Assembly (NCBI RefSeq): GCF_039526245.1
Contig: NZ_BAAAIV010000004.1
Location: forward strand, 186,001-250,000
Length of the DNA stretch: 64,000 nucleotides
Source: Arthrobacter_H rhombi
Lineage (GTDB): Bacteria; Actinomycetota; Actinomycetes; Actinomycetales; Micrococcaceae
Reading direction: 5' to 3'
Below the pieces are notes generated by a model. The model worked only from the letters and a program-made list of their open reading frames with translations, searched no databases and had not been told where the DNA came from. Below, in pieces: positions 42,508 to 50,878 of this stretch. The position numbers and the translations under genes are program-made. Numbering within the stretch: the first letter of the stretch is position 1; each line of letters begins with the position of its first letter.

Positions 42508-42876
42508 CTACTGGCCGGTGGACTGCTCCGCGAGCTGGGCGTGGACTTCCTGCATGTCGATCCCCTTCACGGCCTCGATCAGGTCGTCGAACTGTGCGGC
42601 GCCGATGGCCCCCGGCTGGGAAAAGACCAGCACGCGGTCCCGGAAGGCCATCAGGGTCGGGATGGAAGTGATCCCCGCAGCGGCGGCCAGGCCCTGCTCC
42701 GCCTCGGTGTCCACCTTGGCGAAGGCGATGTCGGCATGCTTGTCGGCAGCCTGGGCGTACACGGGGGCGAACTGCTTGCAGGGCCCGCACCAGGATGCCC
42801 AGAAGTCAACGAAGACGATGTCGTTGCCCTCGATGGTCTGCTGGAACTGGTCTTCGGTGATGTCGATGGTAGCCAT
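42508..42876 (-). CDS. trxA: Thioredoxin
   Basis: 122 residues with the redox motif FWASWCGPCKQFAPVY and cis-proline in ITSIPTLMAF. Slightly longer than E. coli thioredoxin, with a C-terminal helix ending QLAEQSTGQ. ATG at 42876 has TACCGT 6 nt upstream and GGAGG immediately before it, so initiation may be leaderless. Not adjacent to a thioredoxin reductase gene. Confidence 0.93.
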   Translation of the reverse strand: MATIDITEDQFQQTIEGNDIVFVDFWASWCGPCKQFAPVYAQAADKHADIAFAKVDTEAEQGLAAAAGITSIPTLMAFRDRVLVFSQPGAIGAAQFDDLIEAVKGIDMQEVHAQLAEQSTGQ

Positions 42877-42882
42877 GCCTCC

Positions 42883-42888
42883 ACGGTA
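42883..42888 (-). promoter_or_regulatory. -10 element TACCGT before trxA
   Basis: Reverse-strand TACCGT ends 6 nt before the trxA ATG. Confidence 0.35.
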
Positions 42889-42983
42889 ACCGCCCGATCC
42901 GCTTCATGTCTCCTGTCGGCTGCCCCCAGGGGCAGTTGTCCACAGCCCTCGGGAGCCCCTGTCGCGCCCCCGCGGGATCGGCC

Positions 42984-42989
42984 TAGGCT
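42984..42989 (+). promoter_or_regulatory. -10 element TAGGCT upstream of hypothetical gene
   Basis: TAGGCT about 38 nt before the ATG at 43028, with AGGAGG in the leader. Confidence 0.45.
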
Positions 42990-43027
42990 CGGCACACGCA
43001 CCTTCGGCACCGATGAGGAGGACCAAC

Positions 43028-43441
43028 ATGCCGCGCTGCACCTTGTTGTTCGTGATCGAGGGCGAGCTCCTGCGGGAGTCGATCCGGATGAGCCTTGACC
43101 TGGCCGACGCCTACCAGCGCCTGTTGCCGAACGTGATGGAGGTGTCGGCCTCCGAACTCTTTGCCGTGGGCGAGGCCCCGCGCATCCAACGGCGCATGCG
43201 GTTGCCGCGCCCGTTGGACGATGCCTCGTCCGCCGCCACCAGTGCCGGCCAGATCCAGGCGATCTGGACGGGTGCTGGATGGCGCACCCCCGGCGATTGC
43301 CCGGACGCTCCCCCGGATTCGAACGGGGCCACCGCGTGGCAGTGGGCCCATTACGACGCCGTCATGAATGCCTCGCGCGGGGCGCACCTGATCCTGTGGG
43401 ATGTCTATGTCCGCCAGGTCGGCAATGAATTGGCAGCCTGA
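43028..43441 (+). CDS. Hypothetical protein (137 residues)
   Basis: Soluble protein, no recognised domain. Begins MPRCTLLFVIEGELLRESIR and ends HLILWDVYVRQVGNELAA, with a Trp-rich middle (AIWTGAGWRTPGDCP, TAWQWAHYDAVM). A strong AGGAGG site sits before the ATG and a TAGGCT -10 further up, so it is very probably expressed. A good terminator follows. Confidence 0.72.
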   Translation: MPRCTLLFVIEGELLRESIRMSLDLADAYQRLLPNVMEVSASELFAVGEAPRIQRRMRLPRPLDDASSAATSAGQIQAIWTGAGWRTPGDCPDAPPDSNGATAWQWAHYDAVMNASRGAHLILWDVYVRQVGNELAA

Positions 43442-43462
43442 ATCGCCGAGCGGACACGCAAA

Positions 43463-43488
43463 AACCCCGGACCGTGGGGTCCGGGGTT
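43463..43488. terminator. Intrinsic terminator
   Basis: AACCCCGGACC (43463-43473) pairs perfectly with GGTCCGGGGTT (43478-43488), preceded by an A run and followed by CTTGTT, so it can act in both directions: after the hypothetical gene and after tRNA-Tyr. Confidence 0.85.
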
Positions 43489-43515
43489 CTTGTTGGTCCT
43501 GGCCGGGACCGGGTG

Positions 43516-43597
43516 TGGCAGATACTGGATTCGAACCAGTGAAGGCAATGCCAGCTGATTTACAGTCAGCCCCCTTTGGCCGCTCGGGTAATCTGCC
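43516..43597 (-). tRNA. tRNA-Tyr (GTA)
   Basis: 82 nt, class II. Acceptor GGCAGAT/ATCTGCC, anticodon stem-loop CTGACTGTAAATCAG (anticodon GTA), short variable arm, T arm CACTGGTTCGAATCCAGT. CCA is not encoded. A small inverted repeat (CGTTCC/GGAACG) lies just upstream of the 5' end. Confidence 0.93.
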
Positions 43598-43733
43598 GAA
43601 CGTTCCGCGTGGAACGAGTAGAAACTTTACCGAAGTTTTGGCCAGGAATCGAATCGGCGGTTCGAACGGCCAGGTGGCCCGTGTTGCCGGGCCACCTCAC
43701 CCGGCCAGACGTGCCCGCATGCCGGGGTGCAGA

Positions 43734-43739
43734 TAGGCT
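43734..43739 (+). promoter_or_regulatory. -10 element TAGGCT for yajQ
   Basis: TAGGCT, 34 nt before the GTG start, leaving a leader with GAGGAGGA. Confidence 0.5.
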
Positions 43740-43773
43740 GGTGGACAAACAGCAACCTATCCGAGGAGGACCC

Positions 43774-44262
43774 GTGGCCAGCGAATCCACGTTCGATGTC
43801 GTGAGCAAGGTCGACAGCCAGGAAGTCTCGAATGCCCTGAACCAGGCCCAGAAGGAAATCGCCCAGCGATACGACTTCAAGGGAGTCGGCGCCGAGATCG
43901 ACTTCAGCGGCGACAACATCCTGATGAAGGCCAACTCGGAGGAGCGCGTCAAAGCGGTCCTGGACATCTTCCAGTCGAAGCTGGTCAAGCGCAAGATCTC
44001 GCTGAAGTCCCTGGACGCCGGCGAGCCGTTCGCCTCCGGCAAGGAGTACCGCATCGAGGCCTCCATCAAGGAGGGCATTGCCCAGGACGTGGCGAAGAAG
44101 ATCAACAAGCTCGTCCGGGACGAGGCTCCCAAGGGCGTGAAGTCCACCATCCAGGGTGACGAGCTGCGCGTTTCCTCCAAGTCACGCGATGACCTGCAGG
44201 CGACCATGGAGCTGCTCCGGAAGTTCGACGAAGCAGACCTGCAGTTCGTGAACATGCGCTGA
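43774..44262 (+). CDS. yajQ: YajQ family nucleotide-binding protein
   Basis: 162 residues, two similar alpha/beta domains. Family signatures: STFDVVSKVDSQEVSNALNQ at the N-terminus, RYDFKGVGAEIDF and VKSTIQGDELRVSSKSRDDLQ. YajQ proteins bind nucleotides/RNA and in some bacteria cyclic di-GMP. GAGGAGGA fixes the GTG start at 43774. Followed by a very stable terminator hairpin. Confidence 0.94.
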   Translation: MASESTFDVVSKVDSQEVSNALNQAQKEIAQRYDFKGVGAEIDFSGDNILMKANSEERVKAVLDIFQSKLVKRKISLKSLDAGEPFASGKEYRIEASIKEGIAQDVAKKINKLVRDEAPKGVKSTIQGDELRVSSKSRDDLQATMELLRKFDEADLQFVNMR

Positions 44263-44282
44263 TCCGCTGATCCGCTGATCCA

Positions 44283-44333
44283 CCGACGCCAGAACGCCGC
44301 GCTCCCCTCGGGGACGCGGCGTTCTGGCGTCGG
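44283..44333. terminator. Very long perfect hairpin between yajQ and efeB
   Basis: 19-bp arms 44283-44301 and 44315-44333 are perfectly complementary; the 13-nt loop itself holds TCCCC/GGGGA. Separates convergent genes; likely bidirectional terminator. Just upstream TGATCCGC occurs in near-tandem copies (44262-44281). Confidence 0.75.
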
Positions 44334-44362
44334 GCAACGACCCGTCAGCGGCGGCGCTGGGC

Positions 44363-45682
44363 TCAGCCCTCGAAGAGGGGCTGGCCGAGGTAACCACCGG
44401 ATGCTGGCAGCCCCGGCGGCACGGCGAACAGGCCGGAGCCGGTGTGCCTGAGGTACTCGGCCAGCAGGTCGTGTTTGGCCATGGCCGTCTGCATGGGGAC
44501 GTAATGGGTCCGGGGATCGACCACGAAGGCGATGAAGAACAGCCCGGCATCCAGCCGGCCCAACCCATCGGATCCGTCCGTGTAGTTGAAACCCCGGCGC
44601 AGCATCTGCACTCCCTTGTTGCGGCTCGGATGGGCCAGCGCGACGTGCGAATCGGCGGGGATCAGCGGCCCCGCGGTGCCCCGCATTGCCAGATCGGGTT
44701 CGGTGAATTCACTGCCGCCGGACAGCGGTGCACCATCGCGTTTGGTCCGGCCGATGTCCTGTTCCTGTTCGCGCAACGAGGTGCGGTCCCAGGTCTCGAT
44801 GTGCATCCGGATCCTGCGGACGACCATGTAGGTCCCGGCGTTCATCCACGCGGCGTTCCCGGTGGCCCCGGAGACCCAGACGTGCTGGGCGAGCACGTCG
44901 GAATCCTCGGATTTGATGTTCGCCGTCCCGTCCTTGAAGCCGAACAGGTTGCGCGGGGTGGCCTGGTCCCGGGAGGTCGACGAGGTGCGCCCGAAACCGA
45001 TCTGACTCCACCTGACCGTGGCCCGCCCAAAGGCGATCCGGGCCAGGTTGCGGATGGCATGGACGGCGACCTGCGGGTCATCGGCGCAGGCCTGCACCAC
45101 CAGGTCCCCACCGCTGCGGGCCTCCTCCAACGCGTCTGCGGGGAAGTGCGGCAGCTCGATCAGCGCTTCGGGCAGGCGGTCGGCGATCCCGAACCGGCCC
45201 TTCCCGTCCCGCGTGAACAGTGTCCTGCCGAAGCCGACGGTGACCGTCAGGTGGCTGGCCGAGAGTCCCAGGGCCTCGCCGGTGTCCTCCGGCGGTGCCT
45301 CGTACACCCCGCCCGTTGCGCCGTCGGGTCCTCCCACTGGTTGGCCGGCAGTCATCTGCTCGATGGCCGCCGTCCAGTCCTTCAGCAGCGCGATCAGCGA
45401 CTCGCGGTCCGGGGCCGTGACGTCGAAGGCCGCGGTGTGCATCCTGTCCTGCGCCGCGGTGTCGATCCCTGCCTGGTGCTCAGCACGGAAGGGCACCACG
45501 TCGTTGACCGGTTGCGCTGCGGCGCGGCGGTCCAGGGCCTCTGCCCCAGCAGCCCCTGCGGCGACGCCGACCACACCGCCGATGCCCGCGACGGTGAACA
45601 GGGACCTACGGCTCAGCCCCGTGCGCCGTGGAGCCGGCTGCGCGGAGGAGGTTCCGTCGTCGTGCTGTGGATCCATGGTCAC
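44363..45682 (-). CDS. efeB: Deferrochelatase/Dyp-type peroxidase EfeB
   Basis: 439 residues. A twin-arginine signal is clear (RTGLSRRSLFTVAGIGG), so the heme enzyme is exported folded. DyP signature GFKDGT is present, the proximal heme histidine is probably in DSHVALAHPS, and RIRMHIETWDRTSLREQEQ matches the EfeB family. Works with EfeO and EfeU in ferrous iron uptake, or takes iron from heme. The GTG at 45682 overlaps the efeO stop (GTGA); an ATG two codons on is an alternative start. Confidence 0.93.
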   Translation of the reverse strand: MTMDPQHDDGTSSAQPAPRRTGLSRRSLFTVAGIGGVVGVAAGAAGAEALDRRAAAQPVNDVVPFRAEHQAGIDTAAQDRMHTAAFDVTAPDRESLIALLKDWTAAIEQMTAGQPVGGPDGATGGVYEAPPEDTGEALGLSASHLTVTVGFGRTLFTRDGKGRFGIADRLPEALIELPHFPADALEEARSGGDLVVQACADDPQVAVHAIRNLARIAFGRATVRWSQIGFGRTSSTSRDQATPRNLFGFKDGTANIKSEDSDVLAQHVWVSGATGNAAWMNAGTYMVVRRIRMHIETWDRTSLREQEQDIGRTKRDGAPLSGGSEFTEPDLAMRGTAGPLIPADSHVALAHPSRNKGVQMLRRGFNYTDGSDGLGRLDAGLFFIAFVVDPRTHYVPMQTAMAKHDLLAEYLRHTGSGLFAVPPGLPASGGYLGQPLFEG

Positions 45683-46842
45683 TTCACGACGGCGGCAGTC
45701 AGCCGGGACAGCGGCTCGGCCAGGGAGTCCACCCCGGCACTGAGTTCGCGGACCTGGGACTTGCTGAGGTCAGTGTAGGAGACGAACCCGTCACCCTTCT
45801 TGTACTGGTCCAGCTGGTCCTGCAGCTGGGAGAAGTTCTTCTTCAGGCTGGCGTCGAGGTCCTTGTCGCTCCCCGTCAGCAGCGGGCGGAGGTCCTCATA
45901 GGCGATGCGCGCGCCCTCGACGTTGGCCTGGAAGTCCCAGAGGTCGGTGTGTGACCAGATCTCCTCCTCGCCGGTGACCTTGCCGCTGGCGACCTCGTCC
46001 AACAGGGCCTTGGCGCCGTTGGCGAGCTTGTCGGCGGAGAACTCGACGGACTTCGTGCGCTGGGTGAGGTCCTCGGTGTTGGCCACCAGCTGGTCGGCCA
46101 GGGCGGTGCGCTGCCGGCCGCTGAGCTGCTGGTATCCGCTCTTCGGCGGCCACAGGTCCTTCTCGGCCCGGTGCCAGCCCGTCCACTTCTGCCCGTCTTC
46201 GAGGTCGGCTTCGCGGGCGTCGAGGATGGGGTCCAGGTCGCCAAAGGATTCGGCCACGGGTTCGATGCGTTCCCAGTGCATGCGCGTGGAGGCATAGAGG
46301 TCCTTCGCCTGCGCCTGGTCCCCCGCCGCGTAGGCCGCAGCGAATTTCCGGGTTCCGGCCAGGAGCTGCTCGGACTGGTCCTTGACGTAGCTGGCGTACT
46401 GGGTCGTGGCCGTCTTCTGCAGGGCGGCACGGTCGGCGCTGACGGTTTCGCCGGCTGGCGGGGCGGTCACGGTGAAGGCGGACCGGATGCCGTCGCCGAC
46501 CATCCCGGGTTTGCAGGAGGTCAGGTACTTGCCTTCGGGGACGGTGGCGACCAGGTCGCGGCTCAGACCGGGGCCGATGTTCTCGACTTCGGCGATGATG
46601 CGCAGGCCGTCCTCGGCCAGCAGGTAGAACTCGGTGACCTGGTCGCCGTCGTTCTTCACCGAGAACTTCATGGTCCCGCCCGGTGCGGTGTCGGTGCTGA
46701 CGGTGCACGCATCGGCGGTGCTGGTGACACTGACGGTTCCGTCGGAAGCGGCGTCGGCGCCGGTGTTGTCGGTGCAGCCGGCCAGGGCCAGCGAGGCCAC
46801 GGCGAGGGCCGCGACGGCGGTCAGCGGGCGGTATCGGGTCAT
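45679..46842 (-). CDS. efeO: Iron uptake lipoprotein EfeO (cupredoxin + M75 domains)
   Basis: 387 residues. Lipobox VASLALAGCTDN gives a lipoprotein anchored outside the membrane. An N-terminal cupredoxin-like domain (about 35-130) precedes the M75 imelysin domain with the metal motif HxxE in MHWERIEPVAESFGDLDP. Delivers iron to EfeU. Middle gene of efeUOB. Confidence 0.94.
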   Translation of the reverse strand: MTRYRPLTAVAALAVASLALAGCTDNTGADAASDGTVSVTSTADACTVSTDTAPGGTMKFSVKNDGDQVTEFYLLAEDGLRIIAEVENIGPGLSRDLVATVPEGKYLTSCKPGMVGDGIRSAFTVTAPPAGETVSADRAALQKTATTQYASYVKDQSEQLLAGTRKFAAAYAAGDQAQAKDLYASTRMHWERIEPVAESFGDLDPILDAREADLEDGQKWTGWHRAEKDLWPPKSGYQQLSGRQRTALADQLVANTEDLTQRTKSVEFSADKLANGAKALLDEVASGKVTGEEEIWSHTDLWDFQANVEGARIAYEDLRPLLTGSDKDLDASLKKNFSQLQDQLDQYKKGDGFVSYTDLSKSQVRELSAGVDSLAEPLSRLTAAVVK

Positions 46843-46884
46843 GGGGGTTCCTCGGGGGTGGATCGGTGCGTGGGTGGGAAGGGG

Positions 46885-47727
46885 TCAGGCGTTGGCTGCG
46901 ACACGGATGCCGCGCGCGGGGGTCGCCCGGCTGCGCAGTCCGCGGACGTAGAAGTAGGACACGGGGATGACGTAGGCCGTCCACACGATGGCCTGGAGCC
47001 AGGTGGTCGCCGGGGAGAAGTTGAAGACGCCCTTGAGCAGGGTGCCGTACCAGCTCGAGGGCGGGATGGCTGCCGAGACGTCGAAGGCGAGGTGGTTCAG
47101 CCCGGGCAGGAAGCGGGCTTCCTGGAGGTCGTGGACACCGTAGGCCAGCACGCCTGCCGCGACGATGATCAGTGCGGCTGCCGTCCAGGTGAAGAAGGCG
47201 GAGAGGTTGACCCGGATGGCGCCTCGGTGGATCAGCGCACCCAGGGCGACGGCGATGGCCAGGCCGGCGGCCGCGCCGACGATGGGCTGCCAGGTCTCGC
47301 CCGTGGCACGGGCAGCTGCCCAGATGAACAGGGCTGTTTCCAGCCCCTCGCGGCCCACCGACAGGGCGGCGACGACCACGAGCACCCAGGCGCTTCCCTC
47401 GGCGGCGGCATCGACCTTGTGGTGCAGGTTGCTGGCCAGGGAGCGGGAGGTGCGGGCCATCCAGAAGATCATCCAGGTCACGAAGCCGACAGCGATGACG
47501 GACAACGTGCCGCCGATGGCCTCCTGCGCCTCGAAGGTCAGGCCGCGCGGCCCGAAGGTCAGCAGTGCGCCGAATCCGAGGGAGACGAGCACGGCCACCG
47601 CCACGCCCATCATGATGCGCGGAACCAGCTGCTGGCGGCCGGTTTTGCGTAGGTAGGCAAGCAGGAGGACGACGACGAGAACGGCTTCGAGTCCTTCGCG
47701 CAGGCCGATCAGGAAATTCGCGATCAT
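46885..47727 (-). CDS. efeU: Ferrous/ferric iron permease EfeU
   Basis: 280 residues, about 7 helices. Both REXXE iron-binding motifs are present: LIGLREGLEAVLVV at the N-terminus and SVGREGLETALFIW near 120. Homologous to the yeast Ftr1 permease. The ATG at 47727 gives the short family N-terminus. First gene of the operon, downstream of an IdeR-like box. Confidence 0.95.
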   Translation of the reverse strand: MIANFLIGLREGLEAVLVVVLLLAYLRKTGRQQLVPRIMMGVAVAVLVSLGFGALLTFGPRGLTFEAQEAIGGTLSVIAVGFVTWMIFWMARTSRSLASNLHHKVDAAAEGSAWVLVVVAALSVGREGLETALFIWAAARATGETWQPIVGAAAGLAIAVALGALIHRGAIRVNLSAFFTWTAAALIIVAAGVLAYGVHDLQEARFLPGLNHLAFDVSAAIPPSSWYGTLLKGVFNFSPATTWLQAIVWTAYVIPVSYFYVRGLRSRATPARGIRVAANA

Positions 47728-47753
47728 GGTGGGCTTCCGTGTGACGGGCGGGT

Positions 47754-47772
47754 GGAGGCAAGGCTTACCTTG
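47754..47772 (-). promoter_or_regulatory. IdeR/DtxR-like iron box upstream of efeUOB
   Basis: The 19-mer at 47754-47772 matches the TTAGGTTAGGCTAACCTAA consensus at 12 positions, including AGGCT-ACCT; it also contains GCAAGG-CTTA-CCTTGC as an inverted repeat. It sits just downstream of the -10, so iron-loaded regulator would block transcription. Confidence 0.7.
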
Positions 47773-47779
47773 CTTGCTG

Positions 47780-47808
47780 AGGTTACGCCCGTCTTGCGCA
47801 ATGGCCAA
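47780..47808 (-). promoter_or_regulatory. efeUOB promoter
   Basis: Reverse-strand TTGGCC (47803-47808) and TAACCT (47780-47785) with 17 nt spacing; predicted start near 47773, inside the IdeR-like box. Confidence 0.55.
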
Positions 47809-47837
47809 ATGGACGTCGCGTTACGTCACGCAGCATG

Positions 47838-47892
47838 AAGGCCGGCCCGTGCGCCGGCCCGCCTGCAGGCGGTGGCGGCACGAGCCGGCCTT
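47838..47892. terminator. Imperfect hairpin after htpX
   Basis: AAGGCCGGC at 47838 pairs with GCCGGCCTT ending at 47892; inner pairing is imperfect. Located past the htpX stop. Confidence 0.5.
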
Positions 47893-47943
47893 CTGGACCC
47901 CCGCGTGCGGGGATGGGCTGTCTTCCTGGTCCTGTGGTTCCGG

Positions 47944-48810
47944 TCAGCCCAGGGGCCGGCCGGCCATCTTCTCCAACCGGGCGATGCGATCGTCCATGGG
48001 CGGGTGGGTGGAAAAGAGTTTCTTCGCTCCACCCAGGAAGGGGTTGGCGATCATCAGGTGGGAGGTGTTGACCAGGCGCTGTTCCTCGGGAAGCGGCGCC
48101 CGCTGGACGCCGGTCTCGAGTTTGCGCAGGGCGGATGCCAGGGCCAGCGGGTCGTTGGTCAGCGTGGCGCCGTCCTCGTCCGCGTCGTATTCGCGGGTCC
48201 GGCTGATGGCCATCTGGATCAGCGAGGCAGCAAGCGGCGCCAGCAACGCGGTGGCGATCATGGCCAACGGGTTGGCGTTGCGGCGGTCGCCACCACCGAA
48301 GAAGAGCATGAACTGGGCTACGGAGGTCACCACGCCGGCCACCGCGGCGGCCACTGATGAGGTGAGGATGTCGCGGTTGTAGACGTGCATGAGCTCGTGG
48401 CCCAGGACTCCCCGGAGTTCGCGTTCATCCAGCAGGTTCAGGATGCCCTCCGTGCAGCAGACTGCCGCGTTTTGCGGGTTGCGTCCGGTGGCGAAGGCGT
48501 TCGGTGCGGCGGTGGGAGAGACGTAGAGGCGCGGCATCGGCTGGCCGGCGCTGATGCAGAGCTGGCCGACGATGCGGTACATGGCAGGCTGTTCCTGTTC
48601 GGTCACCGGGTAGGCCTGCATGGACCGGATGGCGATCTTGTCGCTGTTCCAGTAGCCGTAGGCCGTCGTGCCGAGGCCGATCAGCGCAAAGATCCAGATG
48701 AAGGCCGAGTTGCCGGTTCCGGAGGCGATCAGCGATCCGATGGCCAGCAGCAGGGCGAACATGCCCCCGAGCAGGGCAGCCGTTTTGAGACCGTTGAAAT
48801 GGTTGTGCAC
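47944..48810 (-). CDS. htpX: HtpX-type membrane zinc metalloprotease
   Basis: 288 residues. Two N-terminal helices, the zinc motif HExxH in VLGHELMHVYNRD, two helices and the third ligand in TREYDADEDGA. Cleaves misfolded membrane proteins. The GTG at 48810, with AAGGAG 9 nt upstream, gives the family's usual start (VHNHFNGLKTAALL). Confidence 0.93.
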   Translation of the reverse strand: MHNHFNGLKTAALLGGMFALLLAIGSLIASGTGNSAFIWIFALIGLGTTAYGYWNSDKIAIRSMQAYPVTEQEQPAMYRIVGQLCISAGQPMPRLYVSPTAAPNAFATGRNPQNAAVCCTEGILNLLDERELRGVLGHELMHVYNRDILTSSVAAAVAGVVTSVAQFMLFFGGGDRRNANPLAMIATALLAPLAASLIQMAISRTREYDADEDGATLTNDPLALASALRKLETGVQRAPLPEEQRLVNTSHLMIANPFLGGAKKLFSTHPPMDDRIARLEKMAGRPLG

Positions 48811-48950
48811 CGGGTTTTGCTCCTTAGTAGTGCTCCGTCCCTCCGCGTTAACGGTGGGTTCCCTGCATAACGACTCGCGCCTTGATGATGTTCCGGATGC
48901 GCTCCGGATCACATCGGCGCCAGGATGCCGTTCCGCCGGTTCCCCAAAGT

Positions 48951-50234
48951 CTAGGGCACCGGATTCCGCGCGTCGTAGCGCAGGAAGCCCGGGGTCAGTC
49001 GCATCAGCAGCGTGGCCACCACCACGCAGGCCAGGCCGCCGGCGAGCAGGGTCCATCCCTCGCCGACTCCGCCGGCCAACGTTCCGGAGAACAGTTCGCC
49101 CACGCGCGGGCCGCCGGCGACGACGACGATGAACACGCCTTGCAGGCGGCCGCGGAGGTGGTCAGGTGTCGCCGTCTGCAGGATCGTGGTCCGGAAGACG
49201 GAACTGACGGCGTCGGAGATTCCGGCGGCCGCCATGCACGCGGCAGCGGCCCAGATCCATCCGGAGGAACTGCCATCTGCGGGGGCCGGTCCCGCCCGGA
49301 CCGCACCGAGGACGACGGCGCCAAACGCTGCGATGCTGATCCCCCACGCGGCAACTGACCAGTAGACGGCAATCCCCTGGCGCTGGATCGACCCCAGCGG
49401 GCCCGAGAACAAGCCCGTCAGGAACGCCCCGAGGGCGGTGGCCCCCAGCAGGATCCCCACGGTGGTTGCCCCGCCACCGATCAACACGGCACCGATGGCG
49501 GGCAGCAGGGCACGGGGAGCAGCGAGGATCATGGCCGTCAGGTCGATCAGGAAGGTCATGCGCAGGTTCGGCTGGCCGGCCAGGAAGCCGAAGCCCTCGA
49601 CCACCGATGTGAAACCCGCCCTCGATACCCCGCCGGTCGGCGGCAGGGAGGGCAGGAGGTAGACGGAGACCACTGCCGCCAAATAGGTCACGACGTCGAT
49701 GGTGTAGGTCCAGGAGTAGCCCACCTGGGCTACCAGTACCCCGCCCAGCAGGGGGCCGATCATCATCGCGATGCCGAACGTGACCATGTTCAACGAGTTG
49801 GCCGCGGGCAACAGCTTGGCACCCAGCAGGGCGGGGATGATGGCACCCCGGGTGGGCTGGTTGATCCCGGTGGCCCCGGAATGCACGGCGATCAGGCCGT
49901 AGAGCAGCCACACATTGTCCAGCTGCAACCAGGCCTGGGCGGCGATGGCCGCCGTCACGCACCACAGGACCACGGCCGAACCCAGAGCGACCTTGCGTCG
50001 GTCATACGCATCGGCGACCGCCCCACCGTAGAGTCCCGTGACAACCAGCGGCACCAGCGCAAAAAGGCCGAGCAGGCCGACGTGGAAACTCGAGGACGTC
50101 AGCTGGTAGACCTCCAAGCTGACGGCGATGAGCGTGAGCTGGCTGCCGACGGCCGACAGCGCATTGCCGAGCCACAGCCTGCGGAAGGCAGGACTGACGC
50201 GCAACGGCGTGAGGTCGGCAAGGAGTCTGGGCAC
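48951..50234 (-). CDS. MFS exporter, EntS-like
   Basis: 427 residues, 12 helices. LTPLRVSPAFRRLWLGNALSAVGSQL and GGAVADAYDRRKVALGSAV (motif between TM2 and TM3), plus QPTRGAIIPALLG, match the MFS_3/EntS group, whose E. coli member exports enterobactin. Start is a GTG 6 nt after TAGAAT (leaderless). It neighbours furA-katA divergently; no siderophore genes are in the window, so substrate is open. Confidence 0.86.
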   Translation of the reverse strand: MPRLLADLTPLRVSPAFRRLWLGNALSAVGSQLTLIAVSLEVYQLTSSSFHVGLLGLFALVPLVVTGLYGGAVADAYDRRKVALGSAVVLWCVTAAIAAQAWLQLDNVWLLYGLIAVHSGATGINQPTRGAIIPALLGAKLLPAANSLNMVTFGIAMMIGPLLGGVLVAQVGYSWTYTIDVVTYLAAVVSVYLLPSLPPTGGVSRAGFTSVVEGFGFLAGQPNLRMTFLIDLTAMILAAPRALLPAIGAVLIGGGATTVGILLGATALGAFLTGLFSGPLGSIQRQGIAVYWSVAAWGISIAAFGAVVLGAVRAGPAPADGSSSGWIWAAAACMAAAGISDAVSSVFRTTILQTATPDHLRGRLQGVFIVVVAGGPRVGELFSGTLAGGVGEGWTLLAGGLACVVVATLLMRLTPGFLRYDARNPVP

Positions 50235-50240
50235 CGCATG

Positions 50241-50246
50241 ATTCTA
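50241..50246 (-). promoter_or_regulatory. -10 element TAGAAT, leaderless promoter
   Basis: Reverse-strand TAGAAT ends 6 nt before the GTG start at 50234. Confidence 0.55.
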
Positions 50247-50328
50247 GCCGTGCGCCACCGCTGCCTTCAGAGCCCGGGGGAACCGGTCGTTGACCGTTCA
50301 GCCAGCCATGAAGTTAGCGTTCCCTATC

Positions 50329-50341
50329 TTGACTTCATCAA
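50329..50341. promoter_or_regulatory. Candidate FurA operator
   Basis: TTGA-CTTCA-TCAA interrupted palindrome in an AT-rich stretch 14 nt before the furA start. Placement suits autorepression of furA-katA by FurA. Confidence 0.45.
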
Positions 50342-50354
50342 AATAACGCGTTGA

Positions 50355-50828
50355 ATGGGAGACATGGATTACACGAGGCAATTGCACGACCACGGGCTGC
50401 GCGTCACGCGTCAGCGCTTGGGCGTGCTGAGCTTCCTGGAGGCGCATCCGCACTCCTCCGCCGATACTGTGGTGTCCGGGGTGCGCGATGAGTTGCCGGA
50501 GATGTCCATGCAATCCGTCTACAACGTGCTCAATGACCTCACGGCGTTGGGGATGCTGCGGCGGTTCACCCCGCCCGGCTCCGCGGCTCTGCACGAGACG
50601 CGCGTGGACGACAACCATCACCATGCGGTGTGCATGTCATGCGGCCGGATCGAAGACGTGGAGTGCGCAGTTGGACACGCACCCTGCCTGACACCTTCCG
50701 ACTCGCACGGCATGAGCATCCAGGTTGCCGACGTGGTCTACCAGGGGGTGTGCGCCACATGCCGTGAGGCGGCGCAGGCCGCCGAGTCCGATGCTTCCCG
50801 GGCCCCGGCCCGCGGACGCGTCGCCTGA
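50355..50828 (+). CDS. furA: Fur family regulator (FurA/PerR-like)
   Basis: 157 residues. N-terminal winged helix (GLRVTRQRLGVLSFLEAHPHSSADTV; recognition helix SMQSVYNVLNDLTALG), then the metal-binding dimer domain with HHH in DDNHHHAVCMSCG and the two structural zinc pairs CMSC and CATC. Position 50 nt before a catalase gene is the classic FurA-KatA/CatR layout, where the regulator senses peroxide by metal-catalysed oxidation. Start ATG at 50355; a second ATG three codons on is possible. Confidence 0.92.
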   Translation: MGDMDYTRQLHDHGLRVTRQRLGVLSFLEAHPHSSADTVVSGVRDELPEMSMQSVYNVLNDLTALGMLRRFTPPGSAALHETRVDDNHHHAVCMSCGRIEDVECAVGHAPCLTPSDSHGMSIQVADVVYQGVCATCREAAQAAESDASRAPARGRVA

Positions 50829-50878
50829 GATCCACCCAGCCACCGACCCAGCAAATCACCATCCAGAAGGAGACCTTC

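Noticed and set aside
40716..42671. Long forward open frame (651 codons) opposite the acyl-CoA ligase
   Set aside because: Antisense shadow; low-complexity composition and no family match, while the opposite strand encodes a complete ANL enzyme.
44262..44281. Short tandem TGATCCGC units as a CRISPR or VNTR array
   Set aside because: Only about three copies over 20 nt with no spacers; too small to support either.
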